A stretch of 64,000 nt of DNA. Source: Sphingobacterium sp. HMA12 (GTDB lineage: Bacteria > Bacteroidota > Bacteroidia > Sphingobacteriales > Sphingobacteriaceae). How positions within the stretch are numbered: the stretch's first letter is position 1; every line of letters starts with the position of its first letter. Position numbers and translations under genes: made by a program. Positions 16,848 to 27,405 of this stretch are shown here, piece after piece. The notes under the pieces are model-generated. The model did not search any database, was not told where the DNA came from, and worked only from the letters and a program-made list of their open reading frames with translations. The DNA is taken from NCBI RefSeq assembly GCF_002933815.1, contig NZ_BEYR01000005.1, positions 245,974 to 309,973 of the forward strand, in the 5' to 3' direction.

Positions 16848-19800
16848 ATGAGTCTATTCTACAAAAAAACAGCTGGATTAGCGTTGTGCACACTCTTCAG
16901 TGCTACATCACTTTTTGCCCAGCAAGGTATTTCTGGAAAAGTTTCAGATGCCAAGGGGCCATTATCGGGTGCAACTATCTCTGTAAAAGGGACAAATAGA
17001 GCTACCCAGTCAGGTACAAACGGAGAATTTAGTATTCAAGCTGCTCAAGGCGAGACAATTCGCATCTCCTTGGTAGGTTATAAACCTCAAGAAATTGTGG
17101 TTGGCGCAACTAAAACGATTAATGTTAATCTGTCAAATGACGAATCCACTTTAGGTGAAGTTGTTGTGACAGCGATGGGAATAAAAAGAGAAAAGAAAAC
17201 TTTAGGGTATTCTTTTCAAGATGTCAAAGGGGATCAATTGGTTGATGCAAAAGAAAATAACGTCGCCAATGGATTAGCAGGAAAAGTATCTGGCCTACAA
17301 GTAATTAAAGGGTCCGCCGGTCCAGCTTCCTCAACAAAAATAACTTTAAGAGGAAATAATTCCTTAACTGGTGATAACCAACCTCTAATTATAGTCGATG
17401 GTGTGCCATTAAACAATTTTTTAGGTGCAACCAATGGTATTGGACAGACAAATAATGACATGTGGAATCCTGGAACTGATATGGGTGGCGGTTTAGGAGA
17501 TATCAATCCAGAAGATATCGAAAGCATGTCTGTACTTAAGGGCGGGGCAGCATCAGCTCTCTATGGTTCAAGAGCTGGTAATGGCGCAATTATTATTACA
17601 ACAAAATCTGGGAAAGCTCAAAAAGGTGCTGGCATAACTTACTCCTCGACATTAGGACTAGAGACTCTCTTTATGACGCCAAAGCTGCAAAGTACATATG
17701 GACAAGGGAAAGACGGAGTCAATAATCCTACAAGCACAGAAAATTGGGGAGAAAAACTAACTAGTCAGGCTTATGACAATATTGGTAACTTTTTCAAAAC
17801 AGGGGTCAATCACACTCAAAATTTAACTTTTCAACAACAATTCAACAAGACCAATATCTATACTTCGGCAACATACTTAAATGATCAAAGTAAAATCCCC
17901 GGTTCTTCATTGGAGCGTCTGAATTTAATGACGAAAGTAAACACATCTTTTGGTCCTGATGATCGTTGGACGACGGACGTAAAGGTACAATATATGAATA
18001 CCAATGCGAAAAATAGACCAGCATCAGGTGATAATACATCGAATATGTATAGTACATTGTTTACTATGCCACGTTCAATAAATATCTTAGATTTCAAAAA
18101 CGCAGCAGATGCACAGGGGAATATGAATTGGTATGGTACAACAAATTCTATCAATCCTTATTGGCTGGCAAAGTATAAATTAAATCAAGATATTCGTGAT
18201 CGCTTCTTAATGAATGGAAGCATTCAATACAAATTCAATGATTGGTTAAATGCCGAGGCAAGATTAGGAAGAGACCAATATACAACGAATTATGAAAATA
18301 AAACTTACGCTGGAAGTCCAATAAGCGCAACAGGACAGTATGGTTTAGGTAAAAACACTTTTTTTGAGAATAATTTTACTTTGGCTTTAAATGCTAAGAA
18401 GGACAATTTAGTTGGCAAATGGGGGGGAGCATTATCACTATTTGGACAGATAATGAAACAAAAATCAACCGGATTAGACGCAAATGCAGGGAATTTAGAA
18501 GTTCCCAATCTATTTTATATACAAAACAGTATTTCAAATCCGGTAGTAAATCAATCCCTAGCCACTAAACAGATCAATTCTCTTTATGCAAATGGAGAAA
18601 TAAATTATGACAATTATTGGTTTATCAATTTTACCGGTAGAAATGATTGGTCATCCACACTAGGAAATAACAACAGATCATTTTTCTATCCATCCGTCAG
18701 TACTTCATTAGTAATTTCTGATATGATAACCAAAAATGGTGGTCAATTACCTTCATGGTTGAGCTTTGCTAAAGTCAGAGGCTCTTACGCACAAGTAGGT
18801 AATGACTTGAGTTCTTTTCAGTTATACAATGTATTTAATATAGGGAAAGATCCTAATGGTAATACCACTGCTGGAATGCCTAACACTAAATTCAACCCAG
18901 ACATTTTAAGTGAATTGATCAAAACTATAGAATTTGGTTTTGATGCTCGATTTTTTCAAAGTAGAATGGGAATTGATTTCGCATGGTATAAAAATAATGC
19001 AACCAATCAAATTATTAATATACCAGCTGATCCTTTCAGTGGCTATGAATTTGAAAAAATCAATGCTGGAAATATCCAAAACTCTGGTATTGAAGTTGTT
19101 TTAGATGGTCGTATATTTGATAATAGAGAAGGATTCAGCTGGACCTCAAGCATTAATTTTTCAAACAATAGAAATAAAATAATTGATTTAAGTGCCGCAA
19201 GTGATATTTATCCATTAGGATCTTATGACAATGTTGCAGTCCGAGCTGTAAAGGGAAGTTTATACGGTGACATTTACGGTACAAAATTTCTTCGTGTTGA
19301 GGATGCCAACAGCGAATATAATGGTCAGTTAATTCTCAATGGCAACGGTTTACCACAGGCTAGCAGTGGAATGGTTAAATTAGGAAACCAAGCACCAAAA
19401 GCTCTTGTGGGTTGGACAAACAGCTTCGCCTTTAAAAACTTTGGTTTGAGTTTCTTAATTGATGGAAGATTCGGTGGGGAATTTTATTCGGGAACAAACT
19501 TAAACCTACAAGTAAATGGTAGCGCTGCCGTTACGGCCCCAAATGGTCAACGTGATAAGTTTTTGGTCGACGGCGTTGTTACTTCAGGAACTGGATATGC
19601 AAAAAATACAGTAGAAACAACTCAACAATTATACTGGAATCAAGTTGGTACGACATCTGGAAACTTTGGCATCGGTGAAGCCAACGTGTATGACGCGACT
19701 AATATTAGATTAAGAAACCTAAGTTTAAGTTATAATTTTCCTAGCACAATACTAAAAAACAGCATTATACAACGTGCAAAGATCAGTGTGACAGCAAATA

Positions 19801-19940
19801 ACGTTTGGATGATAAAAAGTCATGCAAATGGAGTTGATCCAGAATCTGTCTTTGCGATTAATTCGAATGCGACAGGTTTTGAAAATTTCTCAACACCAAC
19901 TTCAAGATCATTTTTCTTTAACGTAACATTAGGATTTTAA
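16848..19940 (+). CDS. SusC/RagA-family TonB-dependent outer-membrane transporter, cassette 1
   Basis: Outer-membrane importer for oligosaccharides, working with a SusD lipoprotein lid and powered by TonB. In 1030 residues it has a signal peptide (ending FAQQ), a carboxypeptidase-regulatory-like domain (GISGKVSDAKGPLSGATISV to about 100) and the TonB-box region EVVVTAMGIKRE. The plug follows (GLAGKVSGLQVIKGS, LTGDNQPLIIVDGVP, SMSVLKGGAASALYGSRAGN), then a 22-strand-type barrel ending in Phe (FFFNVTLGF). The first 50 residues are nearly identical to the SusC of cassette 2, although the codons differ. The SusD partner follows after 11 bp. No glycosidase is linked to this cassette, so the substrate is unclear; the ROK gene upstream suggests a specific sugar signal. 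Confidence 0.95.
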   Translation: MSLFYKKTAGLALCTLFSATSLFAQQGISGKVSDAKGPLSGATISVKGTNRATQSGTNGEFSIQAAQGETIRISLVGYKPQEIVVGATKTINVNLSNDESTLGEVVVTAMGIKREKKTLGYSFQDVKGDQLVDAKENNVANGLAGKVSGLQVIKGSAGPASSTKITLRGNNSLTGDNQPLIIVDGVPLNNFLGATNGIGQTNNDMWNPGTDMGGGLGDINPEDIESMSVLKGGAASALYGSRAGNGAIIITTKSGKAQKGAGITYSSTLGLETLFMTPKLQSTYGQGKDGVNNPTSTENWGEKLTSQAYDNIGNFFKTGVNHTQNLTFQQQFNKTNIYTSATYLNDQSKIPGSSLERLNLMTKVNTSFGPDDRWTTDVKVQYMNTNAKNRPASGDNTSNMYSTLFTMPRSINILDFKNAADAQGNMNWYGTTNSINPYWLAKYKLNQDIRDRFLMNGSIQYKFNDWLNAEARLGRDQYTTNYENKTYAGSPISATGQYGLGKNTFFENNFTLALNAKKDNLVGKWGGALSLFGQIMKQKSTGLDANAGNLEVPNLFYIQNSISNPVVNQSLATKQINSLYANGEINYDNYWFINFTGRNDWSSTLGNNNRSFFYPSVSTSLVISDMITKNGGQLPSWLSFAKVRGSYAQVGNDLSSFQLYNVFNIGKDPNGNTTAGMPNTKFNPDILSELIKTIEFGFDARFFQSRMGIDFAWYKNNATNQIINIPADPFSGYEFEKINAGNIQNSGIEVVLDGRIFDNREGFSWTSSINFSNNRNKIIDLSAASDIYPLGSYDNVAVRAVKGSLYGDIYGTKFLRVEDANSEYNGQLILNGNGLPQASSGMVKLGNQAPKALVGWTNSFAFKNFGLSFLIDGRFGGEFYSGTNLNLQVNGSAAVTAPNGQRDKFLVDGVVTSGTGYAKNTVETTQQLYWNQVGTTSGNFGIGEANVYDATNIRLRNLSLSYNFPSTILKNSIIQRAKISVTANNVWMIKSHANGVDPESVFAINSNATGFENFSTPTSRSFFFNVTLGF

Positions 19941-19951
19941 ACAATAAAAAA

Positions 19952-21862
19952 ATGAAAAATTTCAAATCAAAAATAGGATTAGCCATATTATTTGGATCTA
20001 TCACATTTTCTTCTTGTTCAAAATTTGAAGAAATAAATATTGACCCCCTAAAGGCCAATGAAACACAAGTAAAAATTGAATACTTTTTCAATAACTCACT
20101 GACTGGAGCTCAGCAAGATCCAAATATTGCAGAACGGATATTTGTTTTAGACTGGAAAACAGCGGGAAGACAACACATGACAAATGGCCTTGCATTGGGT
20201 ACAGTAAATGACGATTGGTCAAAAGAGTATTACAGATATTCAGCAGAATGGATTAAAAATGCAAGCAAAGGGATTCAAATTGCGAATAATGAAATCAAAG
20301 CTGGATCAGCAAAAGATTACACAAACAATGTTCTTCAAATATCAAGAATATGGAGAGCCTATCTCATCAGTGAACTGACAGATAATTTCGGCCCAGTTCC
20401 AATTGACTATGCGGAAGGTGTAAATCCGGAATACAAATCTGTAAAAGATGTGTATTATTATATTTTCGATGAATTAAAAGATGCTATCTCAAAAATTGAT
20501 GCAAATGTTAAAATACCTGAAGAAGTATTAAAATTTGACAGAGCGTACGGGTTTAAATACGAAAGCTGGATCAAATACGCGAACTCTATGCGTATGCGAC
20601 TAGCGATGCGTTTATCCGAAGTAGATGCTGCTAAAGCAAAAGCCGAATTTGAAGCTGCTGCTGCAACAAATAAATATATTACAACTGCTGCTGATAATTT
20701 TACAGTTGCAGAAAAAACAGGTTGGGATCCATTATCCGGTGTAATGAGCAGAGAGTGGAACGCACAGACACTATCCGCCACGTTAAACAATCTTTATATC
20801 GGTTTAGGAGGAATAAAATCAGATCAATTAGTTGGCGCAGATCTAAAGTCTTCCATTAAAGACGAAAACTATATTGGAAAACGTTATGCTAATCATTTCA
20901 CCACTCAAACAAATGATCCTTCTGCTGGATATTGGTTAGATGGGCTTCCCAATAAGATTGATCCACGCGCATATAAAGCATTTTACATTCCGGGAGATCT
21001 AAGTAATTCTAATTATTCTTTATATCCGTCATGGACCGATGATGCGAAAACGCAGGAAGAAGTATTGGTTAGTGGATCTAATGAGATAAAAGTTAATACA
21101 AAATATACATGGAATGCATTTTCTTTAGGTGATTGGGGTGCAAAAGGAACAAATAATAGACTTCGTTCAACTTTAGTGGGAAAAGTTCCAGCACTAAGTC
21201 AACAATTCAGAGCGAGCACTAGCAGTAGAATCTTCTTCGCAAGCTGGGAATCCTACTTCCTCTTAGCTGAAGCCTCAGTAAGAGGATGGTCTACAGGCAC
21301 AACTGCTCAACAAGCCTATGAAAATGGTGTAAAAGCTAGTTTTGACTATTGGGGAGTCGGCTCATTTGTTAGCAATTACTTAAATTCAGAAAACTATAAT
21401 CGTGTGGGAACTTCGGTAAAATTCACCCATACAACCGAACCAGGCGACAACCACAATATGAATTACATAGATGGATATACAAATGCACCTGGAACAGTTA
21501 GCATCAAATATCCTGTCAACACATTATATAAAAATGGTACCGTGCGCAATGATCTACTAACGAAAATTATTACTCAAAAATTTATTGCCAATTTGCCGTG
21601 GTTACCATTAGAATCATGGAATGACCAAAGAAGATTGGGATTACCTTTCTTTGAAAATCCTGCAATTGAGAATGCATTGCCCAACTTGCCGGATCTAAAT
21701 ACAGGCAATATGATGACAAGCAGTATAAAATTTTTCCCTCAAAGGTTAAATTATCCTTCGTCCTTCAGAGAAGCTTCACCAGAAAAATATCAACAAGCTG
21801 TTTCTCTTTTAGGAAATGCTGATAAGGTATTAACTCCATTATGGTGGGCAAAACAGAAATAG
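19952..21862 (+). CDS. SusD-like nutrient-binding outer-membrane lipoprotein, cassette 1
   Basis: Surface lipoprotein that caps the SusC barrel and binds glycan. The N-terminus is a lipoprotein signal with lipobox ITFSSC, then SKFEEINIDPLKANET, typical of the SusD-like_2 subgroup. Helical repeat motifs follow (RIWRAYLISELTDNFGPVPIDYA, YESWIKYANSMRMRLAMRLSEVD), and the C-terminal part has LPWLPLESWNDQRRLGLPFFENPA. At 636 residues it is longer than most SusD proteins (about 500-570). It is the last gene of cassette 1: a perfect hairpin lies 21 bp after the stop. Ligand specificity cannot be read from the sequence. Confidence 0.92.
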   Translation: MKNFKSKIGLAILFGSITFSSCSKFEEINIDPLKANETQVKIEYFFNNSLTGAQQDPNIAERIFVLDWKTAGRQHMTNGLALGTVNDDWSKEYYRYSAEWIKNASKGIQIANNEIKAGSAKDYTNNVLQISRIWRAYLISELTDNFGPVPIDYAEGVNPEYKSVKDVYYYIFDELKDAISKIDANVKIPEEVLKFDRAYGFKYESWIKYANSMRMRLAMRLSEVDAAKAKAEFEAAAATNKYITTAADNFTVAEKTGWDPLSGVMSREWNAQTLSATLNNLYIGLGGIKSDQLVGADLKSSIKDENYIGKRYANHFTTQTNDPSAGYWLDGLPNKIDPRAYKAFYIPGDLSNSNYSLYPSWTDDAKTQEEVLVSGSNEIKVNTKYTWNAFSLGDWGAKGTNNRLRSTLVGKVPALSQQFRASTSSRIFFASWESYFLLAEASVRGWSTGTTAQQAYENGVKASFDYWGVGSFVSNYLNSENYNRVGTSVKFTHTTEPGDNHNMNYIDGYTNAPGTVSIKYPVNTLYKNGTVRNDLLTKIITQKFIANLPWLPLESWNDQRRLGLPFFENPAIENALPNLPDLNTGNMMTSSIKFFPQRLNYPSSFREASPEKYQQAVSLLGNADKVLTPLWWAKQK

Positions 21863-21882
21863 ACTTTCTACGGATAGTATAT

Positions 21883-21915
21883 AAAAAAGGAGGTGCATTC
21901 TGCACCTCCTTTTTC
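21883..21915. terminator. Terminator of ROK-SusC-SusD cassette 1
   Basis: AAAAAGGAGGTGCA (21884-21897) is perfectly complementary to TGCACCTCCTTTTT (21901-21914), giving a 14-bp stem with a tight loop and T-run. It can act in both directions and also faces the broken minus-strand gene ending at 21965. Confidence 0.9.
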
Positions 21916-21964
21916 TGTCAGTTTTCATTGTACTGAACTCTCCCGAATACAAAACCACCAGATT

Positions 21965-22408
21965 CTACATCTTGGTAATCGTTGTATAAGCCCAATTCGT
22001 CCAAACCCCATCTTTATTTTTTATCCGTGCCGAAACTATATATGTACCGCTATTAGAAAATTGTATGCGTACACCAGTATGGTTCTCCAAAAGACAATCC
22101 AATCCCGAATCGTAGGTAACTGTTGCTGAAGGCGATACTTGCCATTCAGCATCGATTGCATCCGTACATCTGATGGGATATAAAGCAACAAAGTTCATTG
22201 GTGACATTGAGCCTGAACCAATTGTAGTAGATTCACTCTATATTCCATTAAGCAACGTTGGCAGGGCTGCCATAGCAACCATTTTTGCTTTTGAAGAAGG
22301 AGCAGGTAAGTAGCGTTCAGGGATGGAATTTAGATCTGTCTTTGTGAACGCGAAAGAAAAGATAATGCCTACGCATAACAAACTTTTGAAGATTTGTCTT
22401 TTTTTCAT
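21965..22408 (-). pseudogene. Secreted-protein gene interrupted by an in-frame TAG at codon 57
   Basis: A single frame of 148 codons runs from ATG 22408 to the stop at 21965, broken only by TAG at 22240-22238. The first 56 codons give a signal peptide (MKKRQIFKSLLCVGIIFSFA) and a short linker. The part after the TAG continues SESTTIGSGSMSPMNFVALY, then a beta-rich stretch (SGTYIVSARIKNKDGVWTNW) with two cysteines. The matching frame and protein-like sequence on both sides argue for one gene with a nonsense mutation. An internal Met (22207) could start a short leaderless product. Readthrough or a sequencing error are alternatives. The family is not recognised. It lies between the two ROK-SusCD cassettes on the opposite strand. 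Confidence 0.65.
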
Positions 22409-22866
22409 AATTGATTATTTTATAATTGAGTAAATAGGGTGATTTTTTGGTTACACCCCAATATCTATAACTAATTTGATTTATTTTGTGTTTGATACAG
22501 CAAGTTATTATACCTGATAAAAATCAGCCAATCACTTTCTAACTTTTATTATCCATTATATCCGAGGCGCCCATTCGACAAATCATAAGCCAAACTTGTT
22601 ACAAATCTAAATTCCGTATTTCACTATGAAACGGCCCATCTTATGTATTTAAAAACATAGACCGATCATTTCTTTTTAAAAAATTTAAAAAGAAATTTGA
22701 ACTTAATAGAAATACTACATATCTTTATTTTAAATAACATAATTATACGGCCAAATCCTGGAAAGGAAAGCCAACTAAATAATTACACAAACTAACTTTG
22801 ATATTAAAAATAATATCGTTTAAAATCTCAAAATCGAAGAATTACTTAACGAAGTTGAACTAAACC
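22409..22866. other. AT-rich spacer upstream of cassette 2
   Basis: A 458-bp spacer that holds the promoter at 22696-22727 and its conserved upstream element (22684-22705). The leader before the ROK start is long, about 135 bases, against about 35 in cassette 1. No gene, RNA motif or strong hairpin was seen in the remainder. Confidence 0.5.
22696..22727 (+). promoter_or_regulatory. Promoter of the second ROK-SusC-SusD cassette
   Basis: TTTG at 22696-22699, 20 bp, TATCTTTA at 22720-22727, identical in boxes and spacing to the cassette 1 promoter at 15584-15615. TTTAAAAAG precedes it at 22684-22692 and TTTGAACTTA spans 22696-22705, as in cassette 1. Confidence 0.65.
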
Positions 22867-24030
22867 ATGATTGTCGATATTTTAAGAAATTTGTACTATC
22901 GTCCAATGCAACCGATTGCAGAAATAGCAAACGCATTGTCCCGAAGTATACCCTCAGTGACCAAGCAATTAAATGGTTTGCTTATGAAAGATATCATTGT
23001 GGAGAAAGGGTATGCAGCCTCTACCGGGGGAAGGAAGGCTATCCAATATATGCTAAATGAAGACTTGAATCATATCGTTTTAAGCCTATCCATTGATCAG
23101 TTTTACACCTCAATTGCCTCATCTAATTTGAGAACTGAAGTACTTCATTCCGAAAATAATATTCCAATTGATCTGAAAGGTCCAGAGGCGTCCGCCATAA
23201 TTATGGATTCTTTAGAAGATTTTCTTTCAAAACATCAAATAAGAAAACATTTAGTTATAGGTATTGGAATTAGCATGCCTGGCTTCGTTAATTCCGAAAC
23301 AGGGTTAAATGAATCCTACAGCGAAGATTCGTCCCTATACAATATTCGTGAGCAAATCGAAAATAGATTTGAAATTCCTGCTGTTATAGACAATGATTCA
23401 CGCTGTGTCGCATGGGCTGAAAAAAAATTCGGCGAAGCTCAAGACTCCAGCCATTCACTTGTCATCAATCTTAATTGGGGTGTTGGACTTGGTATACTGA
23501 TCAATGACGATATATTCAAAGGAACTTCCGGATTTGCCGGAGAATTCAGTCATATCCCACTTTCTGATACCCTGACGTTATGTTCGTGTGGGAAGAGAGG
23601 ATGTCTGGAAGTAGAGGCATCAATTAGCGCTGCTATCCGAAATATCCAAAAAGATATCAAAAAGGGAGCATATTCAATCTATGAGAAATTAGAGCTAGAA
23701 CATAACAATAAAGTTGAGGCATTGATAAAATCAGTACAAATCGGGGATCAAGTAGCCATTAATAATATTGGGAAGATTGGATATTTATTAGGAAAAGGAA
23801 TATCTACGCTTATCCATATTCTAAACCCCCATCGAATCATTATCAGTGGTAGGGGTGCAGAAATAGGTCAGATTTTAGCACCACATATCCAGGTTGCTGT
23901 CAATGAATATAGTATTCCAAAGATTGCAAAAAAAACGACCCTCAGTATCTCAACGTTACACAGGAGCGCTCAGCAACTGGGCACAACGGCTTTAGTTATC
24001 GAAAAATTTATCGCACGCATTATAAACTAA
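22867..24030 (+). CDS. ROK-family transcriptional regulator, cassette 2
   Basis: A 387-residue paralogue of the ROK protein at 15656-16822, alignable along its whole length. It has the winged helix PIAEIANALSRSIPSVTKQLN with wing STGGRKA, the ROK motifs IGIGISMPGFVNSE, DNDSRCVAWAEKKFG and NLNWGVGLGILINDDIFKG, and the zinc site CSCGKRGCLE (about 239-248). The kinase DxGGT motif is replaced by LSLSIDQFYTS, so a regulator is expected. The C-terminal ILNPHRIIISGRGAEIG is almost the same as in the paralogue, while the middle linker differs. SusC follows after 23 bp. The two regulators probably arose by duplication of the entire cassette and may sense related sugars or cross-regulate. Confidence 0.9.
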   Translation: MIVDILRNLYYRPMQPIAEIANALSRSIPSVTKQLNGLLMKDIIVEKGYAASTGGRKAIQYMLNEDLNHIVLSLSIDQFYTSIASSNLRTEVLHSENNIPIDLKGPEASAIIMDSLEDFLSKHQIRKHLVIGIGISMPGFVNSETGLNESYSEDSSLYNIREQIENRFEIPAVIDNDSRCVAWAEKKFGEAQDSSHSLVINLNWGVGLGILINDDIFKGTSGFAGEFSHIPLSDTLTLCSCGKRGCLEVEASISAAIRNIQKDIKKGAYSIYEKLELEHNNKVEALIKSVQIGDQVAINNIGKIGYLLGKGISTLIHILNPHRIIISGRGAEIGQILAPHIQVAVNEYSIPKIAKKTTLSISTLHRSAQQLGTTALVIEKFIARIIN

Positions 24031-24053
24031 TATTTTACACAAATACCTAAAAC

Positions 24054-27000
24054 ATGAGTCTATTTTACAAAAAAACTGCGGGATTGGCTTTATGTACACT
24101 ATTCAGTGCTACATCACTCTATGCGCAGCAGAGCATTACTGGAATAGTTTCAGATGCCAAAGGACCGATCTCCGGTGCTACGGTTTCCGTAAAAGGGACA
24201 ACCAGAGGGACACAGACAGCAGCAAACGGATCTTTTACGATCCAAGCCTCACAGGGCGAGACCTTACGTATATCCATAGTCGGATATAAATCCCAGGAAA
24301 TTGTCGTAGGATCTACCAAAACACTTAACATTACACTAACCGAAGACGCCTCAGCGTTGGAAGAAGTTGTCGTTACAGCCATGGGTATTAAACGGGCTCC
24401 AAAAGAACTCGGCTATGCCATGAGTACCGTGGATTCGAAAGAATTAACAAAAACTGGATCACCCAACTTTGCTGGCGCTTTATATGGTAAAGCACCTGGT
24501 GTCCGCATCTCTGCTGCCCCGGGTGGTGCTACCTCAGGTATCAATATCAATATCCGCGGAACCAATTCAATCACTGGAAACTCCCAACCACTAGTGATTA
24601 TTGATGGAGTACCCATGCGCCAGACCTCATTTAACAACTCCGATTATTGGGGCGATCAGCGCGCCAGGGGTAATGGTTTGGAAGACTTAAACCCGGAAGA
24701 TATCGAAAACATCAGCATCCTTAAAGGTGCATCAGCGGCAGCACTATATGGATCAGAGGCAATGAATGGTGTAGTCTTGGTTACGACCAAATCTGGCAAA
24801 GCTGGCAAAGGCTTCTCCGTTGATTTTAATGCGACATATACTCACGATCAAATTGCATATCTGCCCCGATTCCAAGATGTCAGAGGGCCTGGCTACTCCA
24901 AAGCTTATAACGACGTAAAACAGGCAGATGATCTTTTTTTCTATTATGGTGACGAAGACAAAGTCAATGGTGTCACTCGTGGCCTAATGAACACCAGTTT
25001 GAACTTTGGCCCAAAATTCGATGGTAAAGACATTATTTCTTGGGATGGTCAGGTTAGACCGTATTCCGCACAAAACTCATATAATAAATTTTTTAACAAC
25101 CCCAACAACAGTATATTCAATCTCGCGATTGGCAATACTTCTGAAAATTCCAATATACGTTTCTCCCTGACACGTCAGGATAATCAGATGACAGCATTGG
25201 ATTCATACAACAAAAAGAATGTAGCCAATCTAAATGCAAGTTTTACCCTTTGGAATAAATTCAAAAACGATGTTGTTGTCAACTTTGTCAATCAGCACAC
25301 CCATAATAGACCTTTTCTAACGGATAGGTTAATCAATAATACCGCTGGTATGATCTCGACTTTTGATAATCCAGAGTGGTATCTGAATAAATACAGAACA
25401 AGTCTGGGGTATAAGTATGTGATCAAAGATCCAAACACACAATCACTCACACCAGATGAGGATATCCATTACTTTGGTTATCGTGGTGATGTGTTAGGCT
25501 TCCTTTGGGATACCAAAGCGAAACAATATGATGAGTATTCCAATCGTCTGATCGGGTCATATACAGCAACCTGGAGTATCACCGATGATTTGTCACTTCG
25601 CGGACGCGTGTCAGCAGATGTAACTTCACAACGCACAGAAAGCAGACAGCCAAATGAAATTCCGTTGGAATTTGGAAATTCTGGTGGGTTTTCTTTGGGC
25701 AACCAAAACGCAAATATTTATTACACGGATCTCTTAGCAACTTATAATAAAAATATCAATGAAGATATTAAGATAGGGGTCATCGCTGGCTATACGGCAA
25801 CACGTTCGCAAGACACCTATGTACAAAATGAGACCAGTGGTGGTTTAACTGTACGCGATTGGTTTGATGTCAATGCATCGTTAAATCAGCCTATAAGAAA
25901 CGATCGTTATAATTACCGCAACTATATGCTTCGTGATGCTGTTTTTGGAACATTGAATTTTAACCTGAAACAATTTTGGAATGTAGAGGGTACATTACGT
26001 CGTGAACGGATTTCTACAATGAATCCAGATAACAATGTGCTTTATTATCCTTCAGTCAATTCAAGCTTTATCTTGTCAGATGCCATAAAGCTGCCAGAAT
26101 TTTTTAATTACGCCAAACTTAGAGCATCTTGGGGGATTGTGGGTAGTTATCCTGACATTTATAAGAGTGCACTTGCTTATACCGTAAAAACATTAGGTCC
26201 TCAGGTTACAAATGGTGCATCTGTGATCTATTCGACACTACCAACAACTGGCTTTGGAAATATAGATATTAAGCCCGAGACCAAAAACGAAATAGAATTT
26301 GGTTTAGAAACCAAGATGCTCAACGGTCGTTTAGGTTTAGATGTTACTTATTATAATGGTTTAGTAAAAGATCAGATCATTAACTATACCTTGCCTATTT
26401 CAAGTGGTTCAAACTCGATACTGGCCAATGTTGGTTCTCTACGCAACACCGGTTGGGAATTTGCCATCAACGGTACACCCATACAAAAAGAGAATTTTAA
26501 ATGGAGTTCAACGCTTAATTTCTCGATGAACAATAACAAGGTCGTTTCACTTCCAGGAAACGCTTCCACACTTCTGCTAAGAGACTATGATGGTAACGCT
26601 GCGCAACTCGTCGCCAACGTTGGCCAATCAATGGGCGATATTATGGTCAGACCGACCAAAATGGACGAAAATGGCAATCGGGTTGTTTCCTCAAATGGAC
26701 TTTATGAAATAGATGGGGATAGATGGATAAAAGCCGGAAATGCTTTACCCAAAGCTGTTGGTGGTTTGATCAATAACTTTTCGTACAAAAACTTTTCTCT
26801 CGATGTCTTGATGGACTTCCGCCTTGGAGGTAGTGTTATGCCTACAGGTACCAACTGGATGATCAGTAGAGGCCTACTTGAAGAAAGTTTGAATAATATG
26901 GATGCAGAGCATGGTGGACTTAGTTACTATCAAGCAAAAAATGCCAATGGTAGTATTGTTGGTATCGCAACAAACGCAACAACTGGGCCAAATGGTGAAA

Positions 27001-27401
27001 CAGTTTATCACGACGGTATGCTTTTAGACGGAGTTCTAGCAGATGGTTCTTCGAATACCAACATTATTTCGCAAGCAACTTACTATGCAAACACCTATAA
27101 TTGGGGTGGACCACAATATTCACAATCGCGTTATGAACTGTATGTGAAAAAGAACAATTATGTAAAAATGCGGGAGATTTCAATCGGTTACCGCTTACCT
27201 GCATCGGTTGCGAACAAACTAAAAGCTAAAAACATCCAGCTATCTGCTTTTGGACGTAACTTATTCTTTGTCTATAGATCTATCAAAGACCTTGATCCAG
27301 AACAGATGACAGGCGGATCCAACTGGATTAACAGTGTATCGAATGCAGGTACTTCACCGGCAACAAGAACTTATGGTTTAATGCTACGTGCTAGCTTCTA
27401 A
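24054..27401 (+). CDS. SusC/RagA-family TonB-dependent outer-membrane transporter, cassette 2
   Basis: Outer-membrane oligosaccharide importer of 1115 residues. It has a signal peptide (ending YAQQ), a carboxypeptidase-like domain (SITGIVSDAKGPISGATVSV), the TonB-box region EVVVTAMGIKRA, plug motifs LVIIDGVPM and SILKGASAAALYGSEAMNG, and a barrel ending MLRASF. The opening MSLFYKKTAGLALCTLFSAT is identical to that of the cassette 1 SusC, while codons differ at many synonymous positions, so the identity is kept by selection or is old. The barrel halves differ much more, which suggests different substrates. The SusD gene starts 4 bp after the stop codon. The cassette continues towards GH29, so fucosylated glycans are a reasonable but unproven substrate. 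Confidence 0.95.
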   Translation: MSLFYKKTAGLALCTLFSATSLYAQQSITGIVSDAKGPISGATVSVKGTTRGTQTAANGSFTIQASQGETLRISIVGYKSQEIVVGSTKTLNITLTEDASALEEVVVTAMGIKRAPKELGYAMSTVDSKELTKTGSPNFAGALYGKAPGVRISAAPGGATSGININIRGTNSITGNSQPLVIIDGVPMRQTSFNNSDYWGDQRARGNGLEDLNPEDIENISILKGASAAALYGSEAMNGVVLVTTKSGKAGKGFSVDFNATYTHDQIAYLPRFQDVRGPGYSKAYNDVKQADDLFFYYGDEDKVNGVTRGLMNTSLNFGPKFDGKDIISWDGQVRPYSAQNSYNKFFNNPNNSIFNLAIGNTSENSNIRFSLTRQDNQMTALDSYNKKNVANLNASFTLWNKFKNDVVVNFVNQHTHNRPFLTDRLINNTAGMISTFDNPEWYLNKYRTSLGYKYVIKDPNTQSLTPDEDIHYFGYRGDVLGFLWDTKAKQYDEYSNRLIGSYTATWSITDDLSLRGRVSADVTSQRTESRQPNEIPLEFGNSGGFSLGNQNANIYYTDLLATYNKNINEDIKIGVIAGYTATRSQDTYVQNETSGGLTVRDWFDVNASLNQPIRNDRYNYRNYMLRDAVFGTLNFNLKQFWNVEGTLRRERISTMNPDNNVLYYPSVNSSFILSDAIKLPEFFNYAKLRASWGIVGSYPDIYKSALAYTVKTLGPQVTNGASVIYSTLPTTGFGNIDIKPETKNEIEFGLETKMLNGRLGLDVTYYNGLVKDQIINYTLPISSGSNSILANVGSLRNTGWEFAINGTPIQKENFKWSSTLNFSMNNNKVVSLPGNASTLLLRDYDGNAAQLVANVGQSMGDIMVRPTKMDENGNRVVSSNGLYEIDGDRWIKAGNALPKAVGGLINNFSYKNFSLDVLMDFRLGGSVMPTGTNWMISRGLLEESLNNMDAEHGGLSYYQAKNANGSIVGIATNATTGPNGETVYHDGMLLDGVLADGSSNTNIISQATYYANTYNWGGPQYSQSRYELYVKKNNYVKMREISIGYRLPASVANKLKAKNIQLSAFGRNLFFVYRSIKDLDPEQMTGGSNWINSVSNAGTSPATRTYGLMLRASF

Positions 27402-27405
27402 TTTT

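Noticed and set aside
15656-24030. ROK proteins as sugar kinases
   Set aside because: Both carry a winged helix and lack the DxGGT phosphate-binding motif.
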